Shown: piece by piece, positions 56,785-64,000 of the stretch
How the letters are laid out: every line of letters begins with the position of its first letter
Numbering within the stretch: the first letter of the stretch is position 1
DNA from: Nitrobacteraceae bacterium AZCC 1564
GTDB taxonomy: Bacteria > Pseudomonadota > Alphaproteobacteria > Rhizobiales > Xanthobacteraceae
Reading direction: 5' to 3'
Length of the DNA stretch: 64,000 nt
NCBI GenBank assembly: GCA_036924835.1
Contig: JBAGRR010000001.1
Location: forward strand, 1,860,001-1,924,000
Program-made: the position numbers and the translations under genes
Notes under the pieces: model-generated
The model's input: only the letters and a program-made list of their open reading frames with translations
Databases searched by the model: none
Told to the model about the DNA's origin: nothing

Positions 56785-57721
56785 TGTGCTGGTCTCCCCG
56801 CTTGGCGTTTGTCGTATTGTTGATTGCCGGCCCTTCATCGCTCGTCGCTTTGTAGGCACTCAACACACAATGATCGCCAGTTCCTGTTGCATCAGGGCTA
56901 CAAACGAGAAGAACTTGGCTACGATTGAAATGACCAGTTCCACGCTGCGCATCAATTCGCAAACAATGGTTCGGCGGTGCCGAGATATGGCGATATGCGC
57001 AAGGAGGCATTACGTGCTTTACGCCCTTTCCCCAGCACTGGCTTTTCTTCGGGGTGCGACTCTCGCCGGCGTTTAGGAGCTTGGACGCTACGAACGCTTG
57101 GGGTTGGTTTGGGCGAAACGATACCTTTTGCCGCGCCACCGGCTAAGAGGCGCGGCTTTTGATCCCGGTTCCCTCCTCTAAGGTGCCCAGACGCGACCTA
57201 AGTGTTTTTTGGAACGTCTGCAACTCGATTGCGTTCTGTGGGCGCTGCATGTGATCCATGTGGCTGAGGCCCGGCCCGTCTTGGTGATGCGGGACGCTGT
57301 CCTGGTCGGGCTCAATTACCGACATCCACCTTCGACACTCCAATTCATCGCCGCAAGTTCGATCAGGCAAGCCTCTCCCATCATGGGTAAATAAGTTCGA
57401 GCCCGGCCAGCAGAACATCGCGGCCTGGCGAGCTCCCGCAACGCGGATTGAGCCCTTTATTATTTAACAAGCTCGCCCTCAACGAGCCTCGCGATGGCTG
57501 CCTCCATCGTCGTTATTCTGTTTCGATCTTTGTGAGTTCACCCGGCATCAGTCCAAGGTGCCAATCAAGCGAATTTGTCTTCACGCGTGACAAGTCTCTT
57601 AAGGGTCCGTTAAGTTCATCAGGAACTTCGCGCCCGCATCATTCTTCAATTTACTACCCGCCGTTACGTTCGTAGGCGGCCTGCTGACTTTTTGGTGTGC
57701 AGCGCAGGCCCGCCAGAACGT
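56785..57721. other. Long intergenic region without recognisable gene
   Basis: About 940 bp between the divergent monooxygenase and GGDEF/EAL genes. Several short frames exist on both strands, but none has a ribosome site or recognisable motif. It may hold eroded genes and the promoters of both neighbours. Confidence 0.45.
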
Positions 57722-59789
57722 ATGAGTCCTTGCATGAGCCTCGCAGCCGCGCTGATCTATTGGGTGATTATTTCGATCTGGCTTGCGGTGCTCGGCACTG
57801 TCGCCGTCGCCTACTATAAAAACCCACAGACCTTCGGAACGACCCGGCTGCTTCTCATAGTCGTCAGCATCGACACGGTCCGAAACATCATCGAGAATCT
57901 CTATTTCGGACTCTACTTCGGTGCGCAGTACGGGCTCTTTCCTGCATCGATTGTCGCAGTGCTCGGAAAGCCAGGCCTTCTCATTATCCCCAAGCTGATG
58001 AACGTGATTGCAGCGTCGGTCGTGCTTGGCCTGCTGCTGTTTCGCTGGCTGCCGCTGGCAATGCGCGAACGGCTCAAGGCCGAGAGCGACGTGCAAGAGA
58101 AATCGGAAGCCCTCGCACGAGAAACCGAAGAGCATCGGCGCCTTTTTGACACTTCGGTCGATCTTATTATCGTCACTGACCGCGACCGCGTTATTACCCG
58201 CATCAGTCCCAGTTGTGCCTCGATGCTGGGTTACCAACAGGACGAAATGTTGGGGCGCCATAGCGGAGATTTCATCTCGCTAGCCAATATTCCGCCGCTC
58301 ACAAGCGAATTGGAGCTTTGCGCTCAGGGCAAAGCCATTCGCAATTTTCAATCTGAGTTCATTCACAAAGATGGTCGTAAGATTGCTGTTGCGTTGGCTG
58401 GAATTTGGTCAGAACGCGCCCAACGCTTTTTCATCATCGGCCGTGACATGACCGAACAGAACCAAGCCGAGAAGATGCTCTCCACGTTGGCCCATTTCGA
58501 TCAACTCACGGGCCTCCCCAATCGGAACAGCCTGCTGGAGGATTTGAGCAAGTTTGGCAACGACAACGCGGAAGCGATGTGCATTGCGATGTTCGATCTG
58601 GACGGATTCAAGAACGTCAACGATACGCTGGGCCACTCAATCGGCGACAAGCTGCTGACCCAGGTCGGTCAGCGCATAAAGATGCTCGCTCCCGAAAGCG
58701 GCCGGGCCTATCGCCTAGGAGGCGACGAATTCGTCTTGATCGATCACAATTCGCGCGATCTCCTCGCTTTCTCCGGCTTCGTCGACGCCATCCTGAAAGC
58801 AATGGAGTCTCGCTTTGAAATCGACGGCCACGTGATTTACATCGGAGCAAGCGCCGGCATTGCGATCGCTCCTGCGGATGGATCAAACGCGGAGGAATTG
58901 ATCGGAAACGCAGATCTTGCGCTCTACGAAGCAAAGGCCGCCGGTGGACGCAAATACCGCCTTTTTCGCACGCGCGATGCGCGCCAAGGCACAAGCAAAA
59001 CATGAAATGGAAGGCGAGCTCCGGCGCGCTTTTGCCAATCAGGAATTCATGCTGCACTTTCAACCTCAGTTCCGGCTCAGCGACGGCGCGGTGGTCGGTG
59101 CCGAGGCTCTGCTGCGATGGCAGCATCCGCAACGAGGTCTATTGTCGCCCGCGGCCTTTATCGATGCACTCATTCAAAGCCCGGCGGCCCTCGGAGTGGG
59201 GAATTGGATTTTGCGCACAGCTTGCGAAGCAGGAGCCTCCTGGATCGCCAAAGGTCTAAGGCCGGTGAGGATGGCTGTGAATCTGTTTCCAGCCCAATTC
59301 CACAATGAAATTCTATCGGCTCAGGTCGACGCTGCCTTGAAGCACAGCGGGTTACCGCCGGAGCTACTCGAAATCGAAGTTACGGAAAACATCGTCCTCA
59401 ACAATGACGATACCAGAATTACATCCCTGCAGGCGCTGCGAGCAAAGGGCGTCGGCCTTGCATTCGACGACTTCGGGACAGGCTATGCGTCACTGAGTTG
59501 TTTGACGCGCTATCCCCTGACGCGTCTTAAAATTGATCGTGCCTTTGTTCAGACGATCGACAAGGATCCATCGGCCGAGGATACCGCTGTCGCCAGCTCG
59601 ATCATCGTGATGGCTCACAATCTGGGATTATCGGTCACTGCCGAGGGCGTCGAAACGGCCGCTCAGGAAAAATTCCTGCAAACAAAAGGTTGCCATGAAG
59701 CCCAAGGCTTCCTCTATTCGCGGCCGCTTTCGATCGACCAATTTGAACGTTTTCTGATGCAATGGCAGGCAAAAAAACTCACCGCCTGA
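57722..59789 (+). pseudogene. PAS-GGDEF-EAL cyclic-di-GMP protein with +1 frameshift
   Basis: The N-terminus has about four hydrophobic segments (residues 1-115), then PAS (about 135-250), GGDEF (RLGGDEF, about 335) and, after a frame change, EAL (GAEALLRWQHP, DDFGTGYASL, AEGVET). The frame breaks at the TTTTT run 58962-58966: with four T it would read YRLFARAMRAKAQAKHEME, restoring 688 residues. As written, the first frame stops at 59005 after the GGDEF domain. Such proteins make or degrade cyclic-di-GMP. It could be a real split gene or a homopolymer error. The start is uncertain (57692-57734). Confidence 0.85.
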
Positions 59790-59790
59790 T

Positions 59791-59833
59791 CTCGTGTCCC
59801 GACGACGAGCGAACTTTGGATTCAGGACACTAG
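59791..59833. repeat. CTAG hairpin repeat copy D, deletion derivative
   Basis: A 43-nt remnant starting at GTGTCC-type sequence and ending GGACACTAG. Its right half (GCGAACTTTGGATTCAGGACA) resembles the right arm of hairpin C2, but the left arm and spacer are missing. It sits directly after the EAL stop codon. Confidence 0.65.
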
Positions 59834-59842
59834 GAGGGACAG

Positions 59843-60013
59843 TTACTTCACACCATCCAGCCCGTCTTTAAGAGCCGAGTATTCGCCTTTGACTGCAGTG
59901 CCAAGACCATTGACCGCACTGATGATGACAGCGGCAATACCACACGCGATCAACGCATACTCGATCGCGGTCGCAGCGGTTTCGTCTCGCAGAAATCGAA
60001 TTAACAAATTCAT
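59843..60013 (-). CDS. Flp/Fap-type pilin
   Basis: A 56-residue class IVb pilin precursor. The segment ATAIEYALIACGIAAVIISAV is the Flp pilin hydrophobic helix with the Glu-Tyr pair. The N-terminus MNLLIRFLRDE is a short prepilin leader. AAGGAT lies upstream. Flp pilins build Tad pili for attachment, but no tad assembly genes are in this window. It is convergent with the EAL gene. Confidence 0.9.
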   Translation of the reverse strand: MNLLIRFLRDETAATAIEYALIACGIAAVIISAVNGLGTAVKGEYSALKDGLDGVK

Positions 60014-60225
60014 CGACGCAATCCTTGCATATGGCGTCCCTGCAGCGCCATCGCCTTCAAAGGTCATGGGCAATCTACATACAAGAGACTGCAGAAGGTT
60101 TAATTCGATGTGTCATAGTTCGGGTCGAAAGGGACCGCCTAAGGGTGTCCGCCCTCCGGTCACATCGCGCTTTCATCCAGAAAGCCAGCGGACGATTGTC
60201 CGTCGTTGACGTTCAATGACGCCCC

Positions 60226-60393
60226 CTAGCGGAGCGGATTTGACATTCGCTACCCATCACGCAGCGGTTTCGTTCGGCGAATGTCAAATCCAAAGCGCCA
60301 CTAGCAGCTTATATTTGCTAGTGGTTCTTTGATTCTAACATTTGCAAAGGTATCCGCGGAAACAGGATGCAAATGTTAGAAACGAACCACTAG
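60226..60393. repeat. CTAG hairpin repeat copy E
   Basis: Hairpin E1 (60226-60304) pairs GGATTTGACATTCGC with its exact complement. A 13-nt spacer (CAGCTTATATTTG) follows. Hairpin E2 (60318-60393) pairs TTCTAACATTTGCA with TGCAAATGTTAGAA inside CTAGTGGTTC and GAACCACTAG. It ends 18 bases from the stop of the next gene. Confidence 0.88.
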
Positions 60394-60410
60394 CCCGTTA
60401 ATCGCACAGA

Positions 60411-61958
60411 TTACATGACGACTTCGATCAGGCGCGGACCCTTCTCCTTCATCGCTTCAGCGAGGGCCTGGTTGAATTCGTCCGCCGTCGTCACTGAGCG
60501 GCCAGAGACGCCCATGCCCTTTGCGAGCGAGATCCAGTCGAGGGCGGGATTGTCCAGGTTCAGCATGGCTAGCGCCTTGCGACCGGGCTCTCCCGCTTCC
60601 ACGCCGGCGAACTCGCCTTTCAGGATTTGGTAAGTACGATTGGCGAAAACGATGGTGGTGACATCCAGTCCCTCGCGGGCCTGGGTCCACAGCGACTGCA
60701 AGGTGTACATGGCGCTACCATCGCCAACCAGGCAGATCACCTTGCGGTCCGGACATGCCACTGCGGCGCCAGTTGCAACCGGCGTGGAGAATCCGATTGA
60801 CCCACCCATGTTCTGCAGCCAGTCATGTGGAGCAGCAGCAGCCGTCGGCGGGAAAAATCCACGACCTGTTGTGATTGATTCGTCGACAACGATCGCGTTT
60901 TCAGGAATTGCCACCGCAAGAGCCTGCGCAATGGATGCATAGGTGAGCGCACCGGTCGGCTTGGCGAGCTCCATAAGCTTTTGCGGCATGATATCCGAAG
61001 CCTTGGCTCCAACAGCATCAGCCAGCGCGTGCAGCGCGGCCACTGAGTTTTCGCCGACTTCACACATGCGATGAACCTCGCAGCCCTCGGGCTTGAGCAG
61101 GCTCGGCTTGTTGGGATAGGCGAAGAAGGCAACCGGATCAGACGTCTCCACCAGGATGATATGACGGAAATCCTTCAGGATCGGCAACGCGTGTTCGATC
61201 ACATACGGAATGCGATCGATCGAGAAACGGCCACGACCGCGCGCCATGCGCGGGTTGTAGGTCTGGCCCATCACCTTGCATCCTGTCTTCCCTGCAATCT
61301 GCGAGGCAAGCTTCAACCCTTCTTCAGTCAGAGCCTTGCCGGTCAGCAACAGTAAGGTTTGTTCGCCGCTGCGGAGGACGCGGGCAGCCTCATTCACCGC
61401 TTGGGGTGAGTAGCTCGCACGCTGGGAATTTTCCGGCACCTGAGCGATGCCGTCGGCCTCATTCCACGCCGTATCGGCCGGCAGAATGAGCGTCGCGATC
61501 TGCCCGGGCGAGCTGTTGGCAGCGGCGATAGCAGCCGCGCCATCGCGCGCAACGGACTTCGCATCCGGCGAGGTCCGCACCCAGGCCGACATCGGGCGGG
61601 CGATCCCTTCAATGTCGGATGTCAGCGGGGCGTTGTACTCGATGTGATAGGTCGCGTGCTGTCCGACGATGTTGACGATGCCGGAATGCGCCTTTTTGGC
61701 ATTGTGCAAATTGGCAAGACCGTTGGCGAGGCCGGGGCCGAGATGAAGCAGCGTCGACGCTGGCTTGCCAGTCATGCGGTAGTATCCATCCGCTGCGCCG
61801 GTCACGATTCCCTCAAAAAGGCCAAGCACGCAGCGCATGCCGTCTACCCGGTCGAGCGCTGCGACAAAGTGCATTTCGGAGGTTCCTGGATTGGTGAAAC
61901 AGACGTTCACGTCACCCGCGACCAATGTCCGCACCAGACTTTCCGCACCATTCATCAT
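60411..61958 (-). CDS. Thiamine-diphosphate enzyme, acetolactate synthase-like
   Basis: A 515-residue TPP enzyme. The N-terminal domain has the conserved NPGTSE and the catalytic Glu in LFEGIVTGAADGYYRM (about 50). The C-terminal TPP motif is GDGSAMYTLQSLW ending with N (about 420-448). The FAD-linked features of true acetolactate synthases are weak. The family includes decarboxylases, and the substrate is unclear. It ends near repeat copy E. The start has GGGAGTGAG upstream. Confidence 0.85.
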   Translation of the reverse strand: MMNGAESLVRTLVAGDVNVCFTNPGTSEMHFVAALDRVDGMRCVLGLFEGIVTGAADGYYRMTGKPASTLLHLGPGLANGLANLHNAKKAHSGIVNIVGQHATYHIEYNAPLTSDIEGIARPMSAWVRTSPDAKSVARDGAAAIAAANSSPGQIATLILPADTAWNEADGIAQVPENSQRASYSPQAVNEAARVLRSGEQTLLLLTGKALTEEGLKLASQIAGKTGCKVMGQTYNPRMARGRGRFSIDRIPYVIEHALPILKDFRHIILVETSDPVAFFAYPNKPSLLKPEGCEVHRMCEVGENSVAALHALADAVGAKASDIMPQKLMELAKPTGALTYASIAQALAVAIPENAIVVDESITTGRGFFPPTAAAAPHDWLQNMGGSIGFSTPVATGAAVACPDRKVICLVGDGSAMYTLQSLWTQAREGLDVTTIVFANRTYQILKGEFAGVEAGEPGRKALAMLNLDNPALDWISLAKGMGVSGRSVTTADEFNQALAEAMKEKGPRLIEVVM

Positions 61959-62244
61959 CTCACTCCCATTCGCCCTTCGCGATTTTGTGGTCTGCCAGAT
62001 CTCTCTTATGACATCTCGTCAAAAGGATGCCGGGCCCGATTCGAAAAAAACCAACCGTATATTCATGCGGGATAATGTTTTTCTGCAACGCCGTTTCTGG
62101 AAATCGTGCCATCACGCGGCCGTGGGTTGCGAAACGGCCCAATTTGTGGCCTGTCTGACACGTTCGCGCCAATCGTCACACGCCAAGCTACAGTCCTTCT
62201 GCTGATATTTCCGGCCCGTCGGCCGGCTTTTTATGGGGATTCTG

Positions 62245-62811
62245 ATGACGCGCCTTTTAACCGTTGTCGTAACTGCCGCGACCCTCGTTGCCGGCACGGG
62301 GGTCGCCACAGCGGACCCGGAATTTAACCCCTTCTTCCAGCTCTTCGGCGGCGGCCCCAGCGGCGCCGGTCCCATTCCCCGCACAACCGTCGATTTTCCG
62401 AACAACTATGCCCCCGGTACGATTATCATAAATACCAAGGAACGGCGGCTTTACCTGATCCAGAGCAATGGTCAGGCCTTACGTTATGGCATCGGCGTCG
62501 GCCGCGATGGCTTCCGCTGGGGCGGTGTCCACCGCGTTAGCGCCAAGAAGGAATGGCCGAGCTGGACCCCGCCTGCACAGATGCTGCGCCGCCGCCCCGA
62601 TCTGCCGCGCCATATGGTCGGCGGTCCGGATAACCCGCTCGGCGCGCGTGCCATATATCTCGGCTCAACGCTTTATCGCATTCATGGCTCGAACGAACCT
62701 GAGACCATTGGACAAGCCGTCTCCTCAGGCTGCTTCCGCATGGTCAATGAGGACGTGATCGATCTCTACAATCGTGTGCGTGTCGGAGCGACAGTTATCG
62801 TCAAGAACTGA
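62245..62811 (+). CDS. L,D-transpeptidase (YkuD/ErfK family), exported
   Basis: A 188-residue protein with a signal peptide (about 1-24) and a YkuD domain. The catalytic motif is HGSNEPETIGQAVSSGCFRMVNEDV, including the His and the SxGCxR Cys (about 165). It links peptidoglycan stem peptides 3-3 or attaches proteins to the wall in the periplasm. The start at 62245 has GGGG upstream. It is monocistronic, with a terminator 19 bases after the stop. Confidence 0.93.
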   Translation: MTRLLTVVVTAATLVAGTGVATADPEFNPFFQLFGGGPSGAGPIPRTTVDFPNNYAPGTIIINTKERRLYLIQSNGQALRYGIGVGRDGFRWGGVHRVSAKKEWPSWTPPAQMLRRRPDLPRHMVGGPDNPLGARAIYLGSTLYRIHGSNEPETIGQAVSSGCFRMVNEDVIDLYNRVRVGATVIVKN

Positions 62812-62829
62812 CAGCATGGAACAAGAGAA

Positions 62830-62856
62830 GGGCCGGCCGTCGTGCCGGCCTTTTTT
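62830..62856 (+). terminator. Rho-independent terminator
   Basis: GGCCGGC (62831-62837) and GCCGGCC (62844-62850) pair around a 6-base loop and a run of six T follows. It ends transcription from the transpeptidase gene. Confidence 0.9.
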
Positions 62857-62920
62857 CGCTTTCAGGAATGCAATAGTCGCTCTTGCACACGGTCACGAGT
62901 TGCGGCTACCTCCACCAGAA

Positions 62921-63745
62921 ATGCAAATCCTTTCACCGCTCTGGCGAATTGCGTTCGGCTTCGCGGCCACGTTGTGTGCTGCCGCGCTTGCCGCTGCCAT
63001 TTCACACTCAGCTTGCGCAGATCCTGCGGGTACCGTCGCCCGGCAACACAGCGACAAAAAGGCGTTCACAGATACCCAGATCATCGAAGGCTTCATGAAA
63101 ACTGCCTTCGGCGCAGAATACCATCTCGCCGGCCGTGTCGACAGAATTCGCAAATACCACATGCCGGTCCGCGTCTTTATCGACGGCTCCCACCGCATCG
63201 ACCGGCGCACGCAGGTCGGCAAGGTGATCAACGATATCGCCAAGCGCGTGCAGCACCTTGATATCGCTGTTACAAACAAACGCGACGACGCCAATACCAT
63301 CATTACGCTGGTGCGCGACCGCGATCTGCAGAAAACGATCACCTCGTTCTATGGTGCAGAGAAAGCCAAAGAGATTAAGGAATCCCTTGATCCTCAGTGC
63401 TTATCGGGCTTCCGCAAGAACGATGAATACGAAATTCAGCGCTCCGATGTCATTCTGACTGTCGATAGCAGCGACTTTGTCTTCCACGATTGCGCTTACG
63501 AAGAATTGCTGCAGTCACTGGGACCGATCAACGACACGAACTCGGTCCCGTGGACCATGTTCAATGACGATGTGTCGATGGGCTTCTTTGATATCTACGA
63601 CCAGTACATTATGAATATTCTTTATGATCCGCGCATCAGGGCCGGAATGACTGTCGATGAGGTACGCGCAATTTTGCCGGAAATTCTGCCGGACGTGCGG
63701 TCCTGGGTCGCCAAGACCAATCATCTACCTTTGCCGCCGCAGTAG
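62921..63745 (+). CDS. Exported DUF2927 protein
   Basis: A 274-residue protein with a hydrophobic signal segment (about 9-33, ending SACADPAG) and a DUF2927 domain: FMKTAFGAEYHLAGRVDRIRKY, VRVFIDG, then a Cys-containing C-terminal half with GMTVDEVRAILPEILPDV. The function is unknown; the family includes periplasmic proteins with a lipoprotein-like or zinc-protease-like fold. The start at 62921 is preferred, since the 62774 reading overlaps the transpeptidase gene. The ribosome site is weak. Confidence 0.8.
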   Translation: MQILSPLWRIAFGFAATLCAAALAAAISHSACADPAGTVARQHSDKKAFTDTQIIEGFMKTAFGAEYHLAGRVDRIRKYHMPVRVFIDGSHRIDRRTQVGKVINDIAKRVQHLDIAVTNKRDDANTIITLVRDRDLQKTITSFYGAEKAKEIKESLDPQCLSGFRKNDEYEIQRSDVILTVDSSDFVFHDCAYEELLQSLGPINDTNSVPWTMFNDDVSMGFFDIYDQYIMNILYDPRIRAGMTVDEVRAILPEILPDVRSWVAKTNHLPLPPQ

Positions 63746-63751
63746 AGCCCA

Positions 63752-63776
63752 GAAGGCCGCTTGACAGTCGGCCTTC
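63752..63776. terminator. Bidirectional hairpin between convergent genes
   Basis: GAAGGCCG (63752-63759) and CGGCCTTC (63769-63776) pair across a 9-base loop between the convergent DUF2927 and acyl-CoA dehydrogenase genes. There is no strong T-run, so efficiency is uncertain. Confidence 0.55.
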
Positions 63777-63827
63777 CTTGCTGATCAGCGCGAGCCGATC
63801 CTCCGTTAAACCGGGGCAGCGTAAACA

Positions 63828-64000
63828 CTACGACGACTTATCAAAAAGCTCCCGTCCGATCAGCATGCGGCGGATTTCACTGGTGCCCGCGCCGATCTCA
63901 TAGAGCTTGGCATCACGAAGCAGCCGCCCAGTCGGATAGTCATTGATATAACCATTGCCGCCGAGCAACTGGATCGCATCCAGTGCACATTGCGTGGCGC
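63828..64000 (-). CDS. Isovaleryl-CoA dehydrogenase-like acyl-CoA dehydrogenase, 3' part only
   Basis: The 57 C-terminal residues are visible and the gene continues past the window end. [34 protein letters not shown] is typical of isovaleryl-CoA dehydrogenases of leucine breakdown, which pass electrons to ETF. The final residues [10 protein letters not shown] and TAG end the gene. The rest, with the FAD-binding and catalytic Glu regions, is not in view. Confidence 0.88.
   Translation of the reverse strand, partial: ATQCALDAIQLLGGNGYINDYPTGRLLRDAKLYEIGAGTSEIRRMLIGRELFDKSS

Noticed and set aside
56785..57721. Several short frames in the 940-bp gap
   Set aside because: None has a recognisable motif, ribosome site or consistent codon pattern.
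45581..60393. CRISPR array
   Set aside because: The repeats are dispersed hairpins between genes, with no regular unique spacers and no cas genes.

Overview
The window looks like a chromosome segment of an alphaproteobacterium of the Bradyrhizobium/Rhodopseudomonas/Afipia group. Support comes from the CtrA-ChpT regulators beside flagellar and chemotaxis genes, a CYP199-like P450 with its own redox partners, an EipA (DUF1134) protein, a Flp-type pilin, and moderately high GC with strong GGAGG-type ribosome sites. No species call is possible from sequence reading alone.

Positions 1-24.9 kb are accessory and catabolic. A truncated GntR regulator opens the window. A putative reductive ring-attack module follows on the minus strand: MHS transporter, 6-hydroxynicotinate-reductase-like iron-sulfur protein, ApbE-like UPF0280 protein and ferredoxin-NADP reductase. 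It is divergent from a molybdopterin oxidoreductase. A decayed stretch (7.8-9.9 kb) holds a frameshifted trxB, a frameshifted ABC permease and an RTX-repeat relic. Next come an aldehyde dehydrogenase, an SDR dehydrogenase and a complete branched-chain-amino-acid-type ABC transporter (LivFGMHK-like) with a divergent MarR regulator. Then come a class I P450 system (P450, [2Fe-2S] ferredoxin, reductase), a SnoaL-like protein, an Ada-type repair protein, a dead CDP-alcohol phosphatidyltransferase and a PLP sulfur-amino-acid enzyme. The region ends at an integrase relic abutting a tRNA with CAT anticodon (probably Ile2), which looks like an old genomic-island edge.

Positions 25.2-48.7 kb are mostly core: biotin genes bioF-bioD-bioA, an MFS transporter, flhA, an ECF sigma/anti-sigma pair, fliI-fliJ, ctrA, a chemotaxis set (cheA-cheW-cheY-cheB-cheR), chpT, cysQ, a YHS protein, eipA and a coiled-coil membrane protein. 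CtrA-like boxes lie upstream of flhA and between fliI and ctrA, consistent with CckA-ChpT-CtrA control of motility.

After tRNA-Val (CAC) a second catabolic patch (49.3-56.8 kb) carries an SsuABC/TauABC-like importer, a GntR regulator with a likely operator, an FAD oxidoreductase, a flavin reductase and an LLM-family monooxygenase. The right end holds a GGDEF/EAL protein with a frameshift, a Flp pilin, a TPP enzyme, an L,D-transpeptidase, a DUF2927 protein and the 3' end of an isovaleryl-CoA-dehydrogenase-like gene.

The most unusual signal is a family of CTAG-bounded hairpin repeats between 45.5 and 60.4 kb. Four full copies each consist of two 75-79-nt hairpins of two classes, separated by a spacer of exactly 13 nt. 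Stems are well paired although their sequences differ between copies, and two further copies look like internal-deletion derivatives. Three +1 frameshifts elsewhere may be real decay or sequencing errors.
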